From JAWHTC01 sp032586155 (GTDB lineage Bacteria; Pseudomonadota; Alphaproteobacteria; Rhodobacterales; Rhodobacteraceae), in assembly GCF_032586155.1 (NCBI RefSeq), contig NZ_JAWHTC010000001.1, positions 248,001 to 312,000 of the forward strand: 64,000 bases of DNA, read 5' to 3'. A program made the translations under genes and the position numbers. Under the pieces are notes generated by a model that was given only the letters and a program-made list of their open reading frames with translations, was not told the origin of the DNA and searched no databases. Below are positions 7,617 to 15,504 of the stretch, in pieces (position 1 is the first letter of the stretch; every line of letters begins with the position of its first letter).

Positions 7617-8559
7617 TGGTCCGTTTTGTCAAACAGACCCGCAGCCGCTTGATCCGGCGCGGGTCGGCGTCGAGGATCTCGAACTCGGTACCATCGGGGT
7701 GGCGGATCACCTCACCGCGTGAGGGCACATGTCCCGCCAACATGAAGACTAGCCCGCCCAGCGTGTCGATCTCTTCCTCGTCCACGTCCTCGTGCGTGGT
7801 CAGTGACCGGCCGATTTCGGCTTCGAAATCGTCAAGCGGGGTCTTGGCCAACGCTAGGTAAGCCCCGTCCTTGGCCCGGGTGAACATCCGATCCTCTGCC
7901 TGATCATGTTCGTCCTCGATCTCGCCCACGACCTGTTCGATCAGGTCCTCGATGGTCAACAGCCCGTCGACCCCACCGTACTCGTCGATCACCAACGCCA
8001 GGTGACGTCGTTCGGCCTGCATCTTGGCCAGCAACACGCCCAACGGCATCGAGGGCGGCACGTAGAGCAACGGCCGCAGCATCTTCTTCAGCGCAAAGCG
8101 ACCCTTGGAGCCGCCGTTGAACCCGTGCTGAAGCGCGAAATCCTTCAGGTGTGCCAGTCCGATCGGACTGTCGAGCGTTTCCTGGTAGACGGGCAACCTC
8201 GTCAGTCCGCTGTCGCGGAAGACCGCGACCAACTCGTCTTTTGTGATGGTTGACGGGACCGAGATGATGTCAGCCTTGGGAATCATCACGTCCTCGACCG
8301 AAAGCCGCCGCAGATTGAGCATACTTGGCGCAGCGGGTTGTACCGGAGTCGGGGTTACAGGTTCGGGTGGCTCGCCGACATCCGTGGGACTGAGGGCCCC
8401 AATGATTCGCCGGAAGAAGCCGGATTTGAGCGGCTGCGCTGCGTCATCCTGCGCGTCGGACGATTGGACCATGTCCTTATTCCCGTCCTTTTGCCCGCCA
8501 TTTTGATTGTCCTGCGCGCCTTGCGCTGCGCCAGACGATCCGTCGTTACTGTCGCCCAT
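7609..8559 (-). CDS. corC: CorC/HlyC-type CBS-domain protein
   Basis: The 316-residue protein has a Gly/Gln/Asp-rich tail (about 1-50), two CBS domains (about 85-210, with VIDEYGGVDGLLTIEDLIEQVVGEI) and a C-terminal CorC_HlyC domain (about 225-310). It lacks the DUF21 membrane domain, so it is the short CorC type linked to magnesium/cobalt efflux and to membrane integrity. It sits between ybeY and lnt as in most proteobacteria and overlaps lnt by 8 bp. The unusually polar N-terminus is not conserved in the family. Confidence 0.92.
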   Translation of the reverse strand: MGDSNDGSSGAAQGAQDNQNGGQKDGNKDMVQSSDAQDDAAQPLKSGFFRRIIGALSPTDVGEPPEPVTPTPVQPAAPSMLNLRRLSVEDVMIPKADIISVPSTITKDELVAVFRDSGLTRLPVYQETLDSPIGLAHLKDFALQHGFNGGSKGRFALKKMLRPLLYVPPSMPLGVLLAKMQAERRHLALVIDEYGGVDGLLTIEDLIEQVVGEIEDEHDQAEDRMFTRAKDGAYLALAKTPLDDFEAEIGRSLTTHEDVDEEEIDTLGGLVFMLAGHVPSRGEVIRHPDGTEFEILDADPRRIKRLRVCLTKRTNG

Positions 8560-8589
8560 CGTTCCTTTCCAAAAGGGGGGGATCCCCCG

Positions 8590-9096
8590 TCAGTTGTCCC
8601 TATATGGGTCAGCGACACCCAGTTTGCCAAGTATCACCGTCTCCAAGCCTTCCATTAAAGTGGCATCACGGTCACGCTCGTGATCGTAGCCCAGCAGGTG
8701 CAATATCCCGTGAACGACCAGATGAGTCGTGTGATCCGCCATTGAAATCCGCTGCTCTGCGGCCTCGCGGGCGCAAGTGTCATAGGCAATAGCGATGTCA
8801 CCTATGAATGCCTCGTCAGGCCGTTCTGCGCCCGCATTGGAGAAATGAGGTGTCCCGCCTTCTTCCTCGGCCGACAGGTCTGTTTCCGGCCAGCTGAGCA
8901 CGTTGGTGGGGGCGGCTTTGCCTCGAAACTCGGTATTGAGCACGGCGATACGGGCGTCATCGCAGGCCAGGATCGACAGTTCGGTGTCTGCGGGTAGACC
9001 CAGGTGGTCACCGACCGCATCGGCAGCGCGCTGAGCGAGGTGCTCCAGCCCGGGTTCCTGCCAGCGTGGGTCGTCTATGAGAATGTCGATCTGCAT
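8590..9096 (-). CDS. ybeY: Endoribonuclease YbeY
   Basis: YbeY is a zinc-dependent endoribonuclease needed for 16S rRNA 3' maturation and ribosome quality control. The 168-residue product carries the H-G-x-L-H-x5-H metal site as HGILHLLGYDH (residues 129-139). The start MQIDILIDD at 9096 is the family's usual start; the frame stays open upstream, but that stretch lies across the divergent promoter region. It leads the ybeY-corC-lnt operon. Its usual upstream partner phoH is separated from it by two genes on the other strand. Confidence 0.95.
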   Translation of the reverse strand: MQIDILIDDPRWQEPGLEHLAQRAADAVGDHLGLPADTELSILACDDARIAVLNTEFRGKAAPTNVLSWPETDLSAEEEGGTPHFSNAGAERPDEAFIGDIAIAYDTCAREAAEQRISMADHTTHLVVHGILHLLGYDHERDRDATLMEGLETVILGKLGVADPYRDN

Positions 9097-9207
9097 GGCG
9101 CTTCCTAACCCGACGTCACGGCCGACGATAGGGGAAATCGGTGCAGCGGTCCGCTTGACGTGGTAGCTGAAGTGATTTAACCAACTAAAAAACTCAGAAA
9201 AGAGATC

Positions 9208-10008
9208 ATGCACATGTCCATTGATCGCAAAACCCCGACTCGTACGGTCAAACCCCGCAAATGGACCGCGTTGACCGCCGCCGGGCTGATCGCCGTGCAA
9301 CCAGTGATAGCGCAGGTCGTCTTCACAACGCCGAGCCATGCCGCCGAGAGTGGAGAAGCGGGCGAAGCCGGCATCGAGATGAGTGAGGGACCGTCGGCCT
9401 TCCTGACCCGGTTGGGCTATTTCGAAGGAACCTACCGGATTGCTGCCGAGCTGTATCTGATTGGCGAACGCGATGGCGCACGGGCACATCTGGAGGAATC
9501 GCACCACGCGTTCTACGAGGATATTGAAGACGCTTTGGTGAAATATGCTGCGCCGGGGTTCTCGGAGGAGGCCGCGGCCTTCCTGAAGGCGATTTCCGAA
9601 GATGCGGCAAATGATGAGGTGAGTGCCCGGTTGGCAGTGTTGCTGACAGCCATGGCCGGGACAGCAGACGCGGCGCAAGCGTCCGCCTATGATCGGCTCC
9701 TATCGATCCGCGAATTGGTGGCGCTGGCGGCGGCCGAATATGAGGGCGGGGTGGATGAAGGCCGGGTCGAACTGGCCATCGAATATCGCGACAGCTGGGG
9801 GTTTCTCGCGGTTGCCAAGATCCGTGCCCTTTCGATGATGGAAGGGGAAGATGAGGTGTTGGCCAAGGCGGGGGGCGAAGTTTTGGAGCAATTGGAAGGT
9901 ACCGTAGCGCTATACCCCGGTCTGACTGCAACCGAGGCAGCCAAGGATGCCAGCCAACTGGCCGTTGCCGCGGGCTGGATCGAGATCATCGCGCTGAGGC
10001 AGAGATAG
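9208..10008 (+). CDS. Exported helical protein next to a PiuC dioxygenase
   Basis: This 266-residue protein begins with a long basic region (about 1-20) and a hydrophobic stretch with an AxA-type cleavage site (PSHAAES, about 43-48), so it is probably periplasmic. The mature part is acidic and almost entirely helical (FLTRLGYFEGTYRIAAELYLIG, then LEESHHAFYEDIEDALVKY), somewhat like an imelysin or four-helix bundle. I do not recognise the family. It ends 4 bp before the PKHD hydroxylase gene, and PiuC-like enzymes travel with iron-uptake genes, so a periplasmic iron-related job is a reasonable guess. Confidence 0.8.
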   Translation: MHMSIDRKTPTRTVKPRKWTALTAAGLIAVQPVIAQVVFTTPSHAAESGEAGEAGIEMSEGPSAFLTRLGYFEGTYRIAAELYLIGERDGARAHLEESHHAFYEDIEDALVKYAAPGFSEEAAAFLKAISEDAANDEVSARLAVLLTAMAGTADAAQASAYDRLLSIRELVALAAAEYEGGVDEGRVELAIEYRDSWGFLAVAKIRALSMMEGEDEVLAKAGGEVLEQLEGTVALYPGLTATEAAKDASQLAVAAGWIEIIALRQR

Positions 10009-10012
10009 GCCC

Positions 10013-10666
10013 ATGCCCATCGTATTGAGCGATCTGTTTTCCGAGGCGGAGGCAATGGTCATCTACGAGGCGGCGCAGGCGCTGCCGTTCGAGGATGGCG
10101 GAAAGACAGCGGGGCGTGTGGCGGGCGCGGTCAAGCGCAACCAACAGGCCGCGGCTGGGGCAGACCGAGATGCGGTGCTTGCCAAGGTCAAATCCGTCTG
10201 TCTGTCCAATCCACTGTTTCAGGCCGTGGTCTATCCCAAGGGGTTTGCCGGCATGGTTCTGTCGCGAACCGAGGGCGGCGGCGAATACGGCGACCACATT
10301 GACAACGCGCTGATGGCGGGCGGGCGTACCGACGTGTCCTTCACGATTTTCCTTTCCCCGCCAGAGAGTTACGATGGTGGAGCGCTTTGCATTTCCGACC
10401 CTTCCGAGGAAAGATCCTTCAAGCTGGAACAGGGCGAGATGGTGATTTACCCGTCCGACACGCTGCACCGGGTTGAGGAGGTAACATCCGGTGTTCGTAT
10501 TGCCATCGCGGGCTGGGCCACCAGCTGGGTGCGCGATCCGCGCCAGCGCGAGATCCTGTTCGACCTGTGGCAGGCCCATGGGCGGGCCGAGGCGGTTGGC
10601 GACGTTACGCAGGCGCTGCTACTGTCGAAATCCCGCTCGAACCTGCTACGGATGTGGGCCGTTTAG
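10013..10666 (+). CDS. PKHD-type Fe(II)/2-oxoglutarate hydroxylase, PiuC-like
   Basis: The 217-residue protein has the complete iron and cosubstrate site of the PiuC/YbiX family: His95-x-Asp97 in YGDHIDNAL, His152 in DTLHRV, and Arg162 in SGVRIAIAGW for 2-oxoglutarate. The C-terminal part has the family's WATSWVRDPRQREILFDL segment. PiuC genes are usually iron-regulated and lie near siderophore receptors; the true substrate is unknown. It follows the exported helical protein by 4 bp, so both are one operon inserted between ybeY and phoH on the opposite strand. Confidence 0.9.
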   Translation: MPIVLSDLFSEAEAMVIYEAAQALPFEDGGKTAGRVAGAVKRNQQAAAGADRDAVLAKVKSVCLSNPLFQAVVYPKGFAGMVLSRTEGGGEYGDHIDNALMAGGRTDVSFTIFLSPPESYDGGALCISDPSEERSFKLEQGEMVIYPSDTLHRVEEVTSGVRIAIAGWATSWVRDPRQREILFDLWQAHGRAEAVGDVTQALLLSKSRSNLLRMWAV

Positions 10667-10706
10667 TTTTTTAGGAAACGCGCGGCGCGGCGATCACAAC
10701 ACAGGT

Positions 10707-11732
10707 TCAGCGCGCCGGGTCGGCCTTGTCATAGGCCTCGATGATGGCGGCGACCAGCGGGTGGCGCACCACGTCCTTGGACGTGAAGTAATTGAAGCTT
10801 ATCCCCTCGATGCGATCGAGCAGCCTTTCCGCATCGGCCAGGCCCGAGGGTACGCCACGGGGCAGGTCAACCTGGCTCCGGTCGCCGGTGATCACCATGC
10901 GCGAGCCTTCGCCAAGACGGGTCAGGAACATCTTCATCTGCATGGTCGTGGCGTTCTGTGCCTCGTCCAACACGACAAAGGCATTGGCCAGTGTGCGGCC
11001 CCGCATGAAGGCCAGCGGGGCGATCTCGATGCGTTTTTCCTCGATCAGCTTGGCCAGCTGTTTTCCAGGAAGGAAATCGTTCAGCGCGTCATAAAGCGGC
11101 TGCATGTAGGGATCGACCTTGTCCTTCATATCGCCCGGTAAGTAGCCCAGCTTTTCGCCCGCCTCCACGGCGGGGCGAGACAGAATGATACGATCCACGT
11201 GACCTTCGATGAACATGTTCACACCCACGGCCACGGCGAGATAGGTCTTGCCGGTGCCCGCCGGACCGATGCCAAAACCCAGCTCATTGGAGAAAAGCGA
11301 TTCCACGTAGGCTTTCTGTGCATCGGTACGCGGTTCGACGGTTTTCTTGCGGGTGCGAATCTCGACCCGGCCAGCGCGGAACATCTCCATCTGGTCAGCG
11401 CTGTCGGCGGCGCCTGTCGGCGATTCCATCCGCAATTCACGATCGACATCGCCCGGCGCCACATGGCGCCCGGATTCAAGCCGTTCGTATAGAGCGTTCA
11501 ACACGATCCGGGCCTCTTCGGCGGAAGTCGCATCGCCAATGACCGCAAGCTGATTGCCACGGCGCAGAATCTGCACACCGAGCTTCTGCTCTATCTCGGC
11601 AAGATTGCGGTCATATTCGCCGCATAGTTCAATCAACAGGCGGTTGTCGGGAAATTCGACCAGGTATTCGGCAAGCGCATCCGGGTCGGTCGCGGCGGTC
11701 GTGCCAGGCTGGGGCAGCTCGGTAGTGGCCAA
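10707..11732 (-). CDS. phoH: PhoH-family ATPase
   Basis: PhoH-like proteins are cytoplasmic ATPases linked to RNA metabolism and conserved beside ybeY. The 341-residue product has an N-terminal RNA-binding-like region (about 25-100), Walker A GPAGTGKT (156-163) and Walker B VVLDEAQN (253-260). The start is TTG at 11732, chosen because AAGGAG lies 6 nt upstream of it. Normally the next gene is ybeY; here two opposite-strand genes intervene. Confidence 0.94.
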   Translation of the reverse strand: MATTELPQPGTTAATDPDALAEYLVEFPDNRLLIELCGEYDRNLAEIEQKLGVQILRRGNQLAVIGDATSAEEARIVLNALYERLESGRHVAPGDVDRELRMESPTGAADSADQMEMFRAGRVEIRTRKKTVEPRTDAQKAYVESLFSNELGFGIGPAGTGKTYLAVAVGVNMFIEGHVDRIILSRPAVEAGEKLGYLPGDMKDKVDPYMQPLYDALNDFLPGKQLAKLIEEKRIEIAPLAFMRGRTLANAFVVLDEAQNATTMQMKMFLTRLGEGSRMVITGDRSQVDLPRGVPSGLADAERLLDRIEGISFNYFTSKDVVRHPLVAAIIEAYDKADPAR

Positions 11733-11838
11733 TCAAATCTCCTTGGGGCGATCCGCGTCGTGCGGTCGTATTTTTCAATGCTGCCAAGCCCGGCGCTGCA
11801 ATGCAAGGTGGCAACGGGAAATGTCACTAAATCGCGAC

Positions 11839-11880
11839 AAAAAAAGCCGCGAAGCAGATAATCCTGCTACTCGGCTTTTG
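11839..11880 (-). terminator. Intrinsic terminator after the lipoprotein gene
   Basis: On the minus strand AAAAGCCG pairs with CGGCTTTT and an inner AGCAG pairs with CTGCT, with a run of seven T just after. It lies 20 bp downstream of the lipoprotein stop codon. Confidence 0.85.
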
Positions 11881-11898
11881 ATGCTGATGCTCCAAAAA

Positions 11899-12231
11899 TT
11901 AGAGAGGGTCGCCGTGGCGTCTTGTGTCGCCGCCTTTGAACGGACCAATTACCACATTCGGTGTGGATGTCCCCGAGCAGACCGGCTTGCCGTTCTTGTC
12001 GAGCCGGGCCGACAGATAACCTTCAACGCCATCGTCGATGATCCAGTGGTCGCAGCCGTTTGGATCGACCCAGATACCGGCCCGGAGCTGGCTCAGGTGT
12101 TTTTTGTCACGGCCAAGATCGTGCGATTTGTCGGGGCCGACCTCACCGTGATAATTCTGGATTGCGGTTTCGCTGCATCCTGCCACGAGCGTGGTGGCGG
12201 TGAGCACGAGGAGTACTGTTTTCAATGTCAT
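11899..12231 (-). CDS. Small lipoprotein with WVDPxGCxHW domain
   Basis: The 110-residue product has a lipoprotein signal peptide ending in the lipobox LVAGC, so it is acylated and membrane-anchored. The mature part contains IWVDPNGCDHWIIDDGVEGY and a further Cys in GKPVCSG; two cysteines could form a disulfide. The same block occurs in the OmpA-like protein encoded immediately upstream. The ATG at 12231 has GGAGA 7 nt before it. The two genes are 16 bp apart and share the downstream terminator, so they form an operon. The function is unknown. Confidence 0.8.
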   Translation of the reverse strand: MTLKTVLLVLTATTLVAGCSETAIQNYHGEVGPDKSHDLGRDKKHLSQLRAGIWVDPNGCDHWIIDDGVEGYLSARLDKNGKPVCSGTSTPNVVIGPFKGGDTRRHGDPL

Positions 12232-12247
12232 GGCCAATCTCCGGGAC

Positions 12248-12829
12248 TCACTTTAGGCAGATGATTTCGACGCGGCGATTCTTGGCCATACCGGTGGCCG
12301 ACCGGTTCGAAGCGATCGGCCTGCGTTCGCCAAAACCACGGACATCGGCCACCTCGGCATTGAGCTCCTGTGCAACGTTGGCCACCGCATTTGCACGGCG
12401 CTGTGACAGGTTGATGTTGTAACGATCCGAGGCTCGGCTGTCGGTGTGGCCTTCAATGACGAAGGCCTTGGCTGAAGTCGTGGCAAAGAATTCGCGCAGA
12501 CGGTCCTTGCCGGCCGGTGAAATGCGCGCACTGTTGCTGGCGAAATACTGATCTGTCCGTAAAACACCGCAGATTTTACTCCTGCGGCAGACAGGAATGC
12601 CCTGCCTGTTGGTATGCGGTGTCATGTAGCCTTCGATGCCATCGTCCATGACCCAGTGTTCACAGCCGTCCGGGTCGACCCAGATTGTTGGAATATACTC
12701 TTCACCCTTGACGGTGCGCTGACTGCCGGCCTGTTGGGCCGACGCAGCCCCCACTGTCAGCACCACGCTGAGAGCGGCGGCTATACCATGCGCGCGCGCG
12801 CTTGCTGATTTCGAAATCTCAATCGCCAC
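12248..12829 (-). CDS. OmpA-family peptidoglycan-binding protein with WVDPxGCxHW domain
   Basis: This 193-residue exported protein has a signal peptide (cleavage near ASAQQ, about 31), an N-terminal IWVDPDGCEHWVMDDGIEGY domain (about 48-82) and a C-terminal OmpA-like domain (about 95-190). The OmpA part has VIEGHTDSRASDRYNINLSQRRA, the diaminopimelate-binding region, and ends NRRVEIICLK. It should bind peptidoglycan non-covalently in the periplasm. The start is GTG. Sharing a domain with the adjacent lipoprotein suggests the pair arose by duplication and works at the outer membrane-peptidoglycan interface. Confidence 0.87.
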   Translation of the reverse strand: MAIEISKSASARAHGIAAALSVVLTVGAASAQQAGSQRTVKGEEYIPTIWVDPDGCEHWVMDDGIEGYMTPHTNRQGIPVCRRSKICGVLRTDQYFASNSARISPAGKDRLREFFATTSAKAFVIEGHTDSRASDRYNINLSQRRANAVANVAQELNAEVADVRGFGERRPIASNRSATGMAKNRRVEIICLK

Positions 12830-13051
12830 AGCTTGTTGTCCCTCGATAACATTTCCCTCACCAGACCTTGCACCTGTAACCCGGTGTGGCCCGGACTCGA
12901 CTGTGGCAGCAGTCTAGCAACTTTGCCTACCATGTGAAGGCGTATATCACCGGATATTGTGTTTCGACGGCGAACAGCTGCAACCTATAGCGGCCCGGCT
13001 TGGAACAAGCGCGCACTCAAAGTGGAAACCGCCCGCGAACAGATGATTGCC

Positions 13052-14371
13052 TCAGATAAGAACGCCTGCAAGAGAGTTCGGGCCGCTTTCGATGATTCTC
13101 ACCCGGCGCAAGTCGCCGATCTGCGACGGGCAGTCGTCGACATAGACCGCGTGCAGGTGATCGGATTTGCCGACCATCTGACCGTCGCGCCGACCGGGCT
13201 TTTCAAACAGCACGCCCACCTCCTGCCCCACCATCGCATCCTGACGGGCACGCTGTTGCTGGGTGATCAGCGCCTGCAATTCCTGCAACCGGGCATCGGC
13301 CACATCGGCGGGCACCAGCGCGCGCTCCGCCGCCGGAGTGCCGGGGCGCGAGGAGTATTTGAACGAGAATGCCTGCCCGTAGTTGACCTGTCGGATCAGG
13401 TCCATCGTGTCCTCGAAATCCTGGTCGCTTTCTTCCGGGAACCCGACAATGAAATCGCCAGAGAAAAGGATATCCGGGCGGGCAGTACGGATCCGCTCGA
13501 CCAGTCGCAGGTAGCTGTCGCGGTCATGGCTGCGGTTCATCCGTTTGAGAATCTTGTCGCTACCTGATTGGACCGGGAGGTGCAGGTAAGGCATCAGTTT
13601 TTCGCATTCCCCGTGCGCCGAGATCAGATCGTCGCTCATGTCATTGGGATGGCTGGTGGTAAAGCGGATACGCTCCAGCCCTTCGATGTCATTCAGGGCC
13701 CAAATCAGGCGGGCGAGAGTATAGTCGCCATCTGATCCGGCGCCGTGATAGGCATTCACGTTCTGGCCCAACAACGTGATCTCGCGCACGCCACGCTCCA
13801 CAAGGTCGCGGGCCTCGGTCAGAATGCGATCCACAGGGCGGCTGACCTCGGCGCCGCGGGTATAGGGCACCACGCAGAAGGCGCAGAACTTGTCACAGCC
13901 TTCCTGCACGGTCAAAAACGCGGTCGGGCCACGCTTGGCCTTGGGGCGGGATTTCAGATGCTCGAACTTGTCCTCTTCGGGCATGTCCGTATCCAGAACC
14001 TTTTCGCCCTCACGCGTCTTGGCCTCCATTTCGGGCAGGCGGTGATAGGCCTGCGGGCCGACCACCAGGTCGACCAGCGGCTGACGGCGCATGATTTCCT
14101 CGCCCTCGGCTTGGGCCACGCAACCGGCCACGCCGATTTTCAGATCGGGGTTCTCGGCCTTGAGCCCTTTGAAACGACCTAGTTCGGAATAGACCTTCTC
14201 GGCCGCCTTTTCGCGGATGTGGCAGGTGTTCAAAAGGATCATGTCCGCCTCGTCCGGCGAGCCGACCTCTTCATAACCCGATCCGCCCATGGCCTCGGCC
14301 ATGCGTTCGCTGTCATAGACGTTCATCTGACAGCCATAGGTCTTTATATAGAGCTTCTTCGGGTCAGCCAT
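13052..14371 (-). CDS. miaB: tRNA-2-methylthio-N6-dimethylallyladenosine synthase
   Basis: MiaB is a radical-SAM enzyme that methylthiolates i6A37 in tRNAs reading UNN codons. The 439-residue product has the MTTase N-terminal cysteines (Cys14 in KTYGCQMN, Cys50 in NTCHIR, Cys84 in AGCVAQ), the radical-SAM C-x3-C-x2-C (Cys159, 163, 166 in GCDKFCAFC) and a C-terminal TRAM domain (about 375-439). The ATG at 14371 is 8 nt from GAGG; an in-frame ATG at 14377 would add two residues. It heads the miaB-phoH-ybeY-corC-lnt block. Confidence 0.96.
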   Translation of the reverse strand: MADPKKLYIKTYGCQMNVYDSERMAEAMGGSGYEEVGSPDEADMILLNTCHIREKAAEKVYSELGRFKGLKAENPDLKIGVAGCVAQAEGEEIMRRQPLVDLVVGPQAYHRLPEMEAKTREGEKVLDTDMPEEDKFEHLKSRPKAKRGPTAFLTVQEGCDKFCAFCVVPYTRGAEVSRPVDRILTEARDLVERGVREITLLGQNVNAYHGAGSDGDYTLARLIWALNDIEGLERIRFTTSHPNDMSDDLISAHGECEKLMPYLHLPVQSGSDKILKRMNRSHDRDSYLRLVERIRTARPDILFSGDFIVGFPEESDQDFEDTMDLIRQVNYGQAFSFKYSSRPGTPAAERALVPADVADARLQELQALITQQQRARQDAMVGQEVGVLFEKPGRRDGQMVGKSDHLHAVYVDDCPSQIGDLRRVRIIESGPNSLAGVLI

Positions 14372-14479
14372 GCTCATGTCCTCACGTGGTCTGAGCGCGT
14401 TCTCTACACAAGCCGTGACAGGCTTGCAATGCAGCGCGAATTAACCGATTCTCCGGGCAATCGAGGTAATGGGGCGGTC

Positions 14480-15364
14480 ATGCAGAACTTGGCCATGCAG
14501 TATACGGGGCTCGATGAGTTTCTGACCAGGGGCAAAGCAGCACTGGCCAACGGGCCGGTGGCGTTGGTCTTTGCCGAGGACGAAGTCGAACTTGATACCA
14601 CCTTGCGCCATCACCAGCAGTTGGGCTTCAACACGGTCGTGGCCTTCATGCCCGGCCATTTCGGATTGCCCGGGGATCTGGTCAAAACCGTGCACCGGGT
14701 AACCTTTGACACCGGCGAGGCCAATGCACTGCAAAGGGCAGTAAACGCTGTGAATGATGCCGCGCCCGGCACATGGCTATATTACTGTTACAACGCTGAA
14801 TACCTGTTCTACCCGTTCTGCGAGACTCGTGCCGTGAACGAGATGTTGACCTTCCACACCGAGGAACGGCGTGATTCGATGCTGGCGTATGTGGTCGATC
14901 TCTATGCTGGCGACCTGGAGCAGTTCCCCAACGCCGTGTCGCTCGACATCGCCTATCTCGACAAGTCGGGTTACTACGCGCTGGCGCGACCCGACATAGC
15001 CAACCACAATCATCCCAAGGAACGCCAGCTCGATTTCTTCGGCGGCCTGCGCTGGCGCTACGAGGAACACGTGCCCGCGCCGCGCCGCAAAATCGACCGG
15101 ATCGCCTTTTTCAAGGCCAAGCCGGGGTTGCGGTTGAACGAGGATCACACGTTTTCGGATGAGGAATACAACACCTATGCCTGCCCATGGCACAACAATC
15201 TGACCGCCTCGATCGCCTCATTCCGCACCGCTAAGGCGCTCAAACGCAATCCCGGTTCAACCTTCGATATCGACACGTTCCGCTGGCACAACTCGACCCC
15301 GTTCGAATGGCATTCGCGGCAATTGCTGGATTTGGGTTTGATGGAACCGGGGCAGTGGTTCTGA
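14480..15364 (+). CDS. Putative glycosyltransferase-like protein (GT2_4-like pattern)
   Basis: The 294-residue soluble protein has features that recall the bacterial Glyco_tranf_2_4 group: an early acidic segment ALVFAEDEVELDTTLRHHQQLGFNTVVAF, a central YYCYNAEYLFYPFCETRAVNEML, then AYVVDLYAG, FFGGLRWRYEEHVP and KIDRIAFFKAKPGL. These align in order with the DxD-like region, GG-R and K-P-L blocks of that group, but the DxD motif itself is replaced by NAEY. The assignment is therefore tentative. The frame is open upstream, and an ATG at 14429 would add 17 residues. It is a single gene divergent from miaB. Confidence 0.7.
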   Translation: MQNLAMQYTGLDEFLTRGKAALANGPVALVFAEDEVELDTTLRHHQQLGFNTVVAFMPGHFGLPGDLVKTVHRVTFDTGEANALQRAVNAVNDAAPGTWLYYCYNAEYLFYPFCETRAVNEMLTFHTEERRDSMLAYVVDLYAGDLEQFPNAVSLDIAYLDKSGYYALARPDIANHNHPKERQLDFFGGLRWRYEEHVPAPRRKIDRIAFFKAKPGLRLNEDHTFSDEEYNTYACPWHNNLTASIASFRTAKALKRNPGSTFDIDTFRWHNSTPFEWHSRQLLDLGLMEPGQWF

Positions 15365-15433
15365 AGCGCAAGCGACCGCTTCTTCCTCTTGCCTGAAATA
15401 TCCCGGGGGTTTGGGGGCTGGCCCCCAAAGATC
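15365..15433 (+). repeat. Interspersed repeat copy A
   Basis: Directly after the preceding stop lies a hairpin GAAGCG/CGCTTC, a pyrimidine tract ending in TTGCC, then TGAAATATCCCGGGGG and a perfect 9-bp stem TTTGGGGGC-TG-GCCCCCAAA (15410-15429). A diverged copy in the same orientation follows metZ at about 59598 (CTTTTGCCGAAAGTACCCC, then a G-run and CTGGCCC). Both copies come straight after a plus-strand gene. Confidence 0.6.
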
Positions 15434-15504
15434 CCGTTTTCGACAATGGACGCCGCATGTCGGCTGGGCTATCACGCGACAACCCTAATAAGAAAGACGC
15501 GCAA

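Noticed and set aside
12959..13567. Plus-strand frame of 202 codons across the miaB 3' end
   Set aside because: Mostly antisense to miaB, whose motifs are intact.
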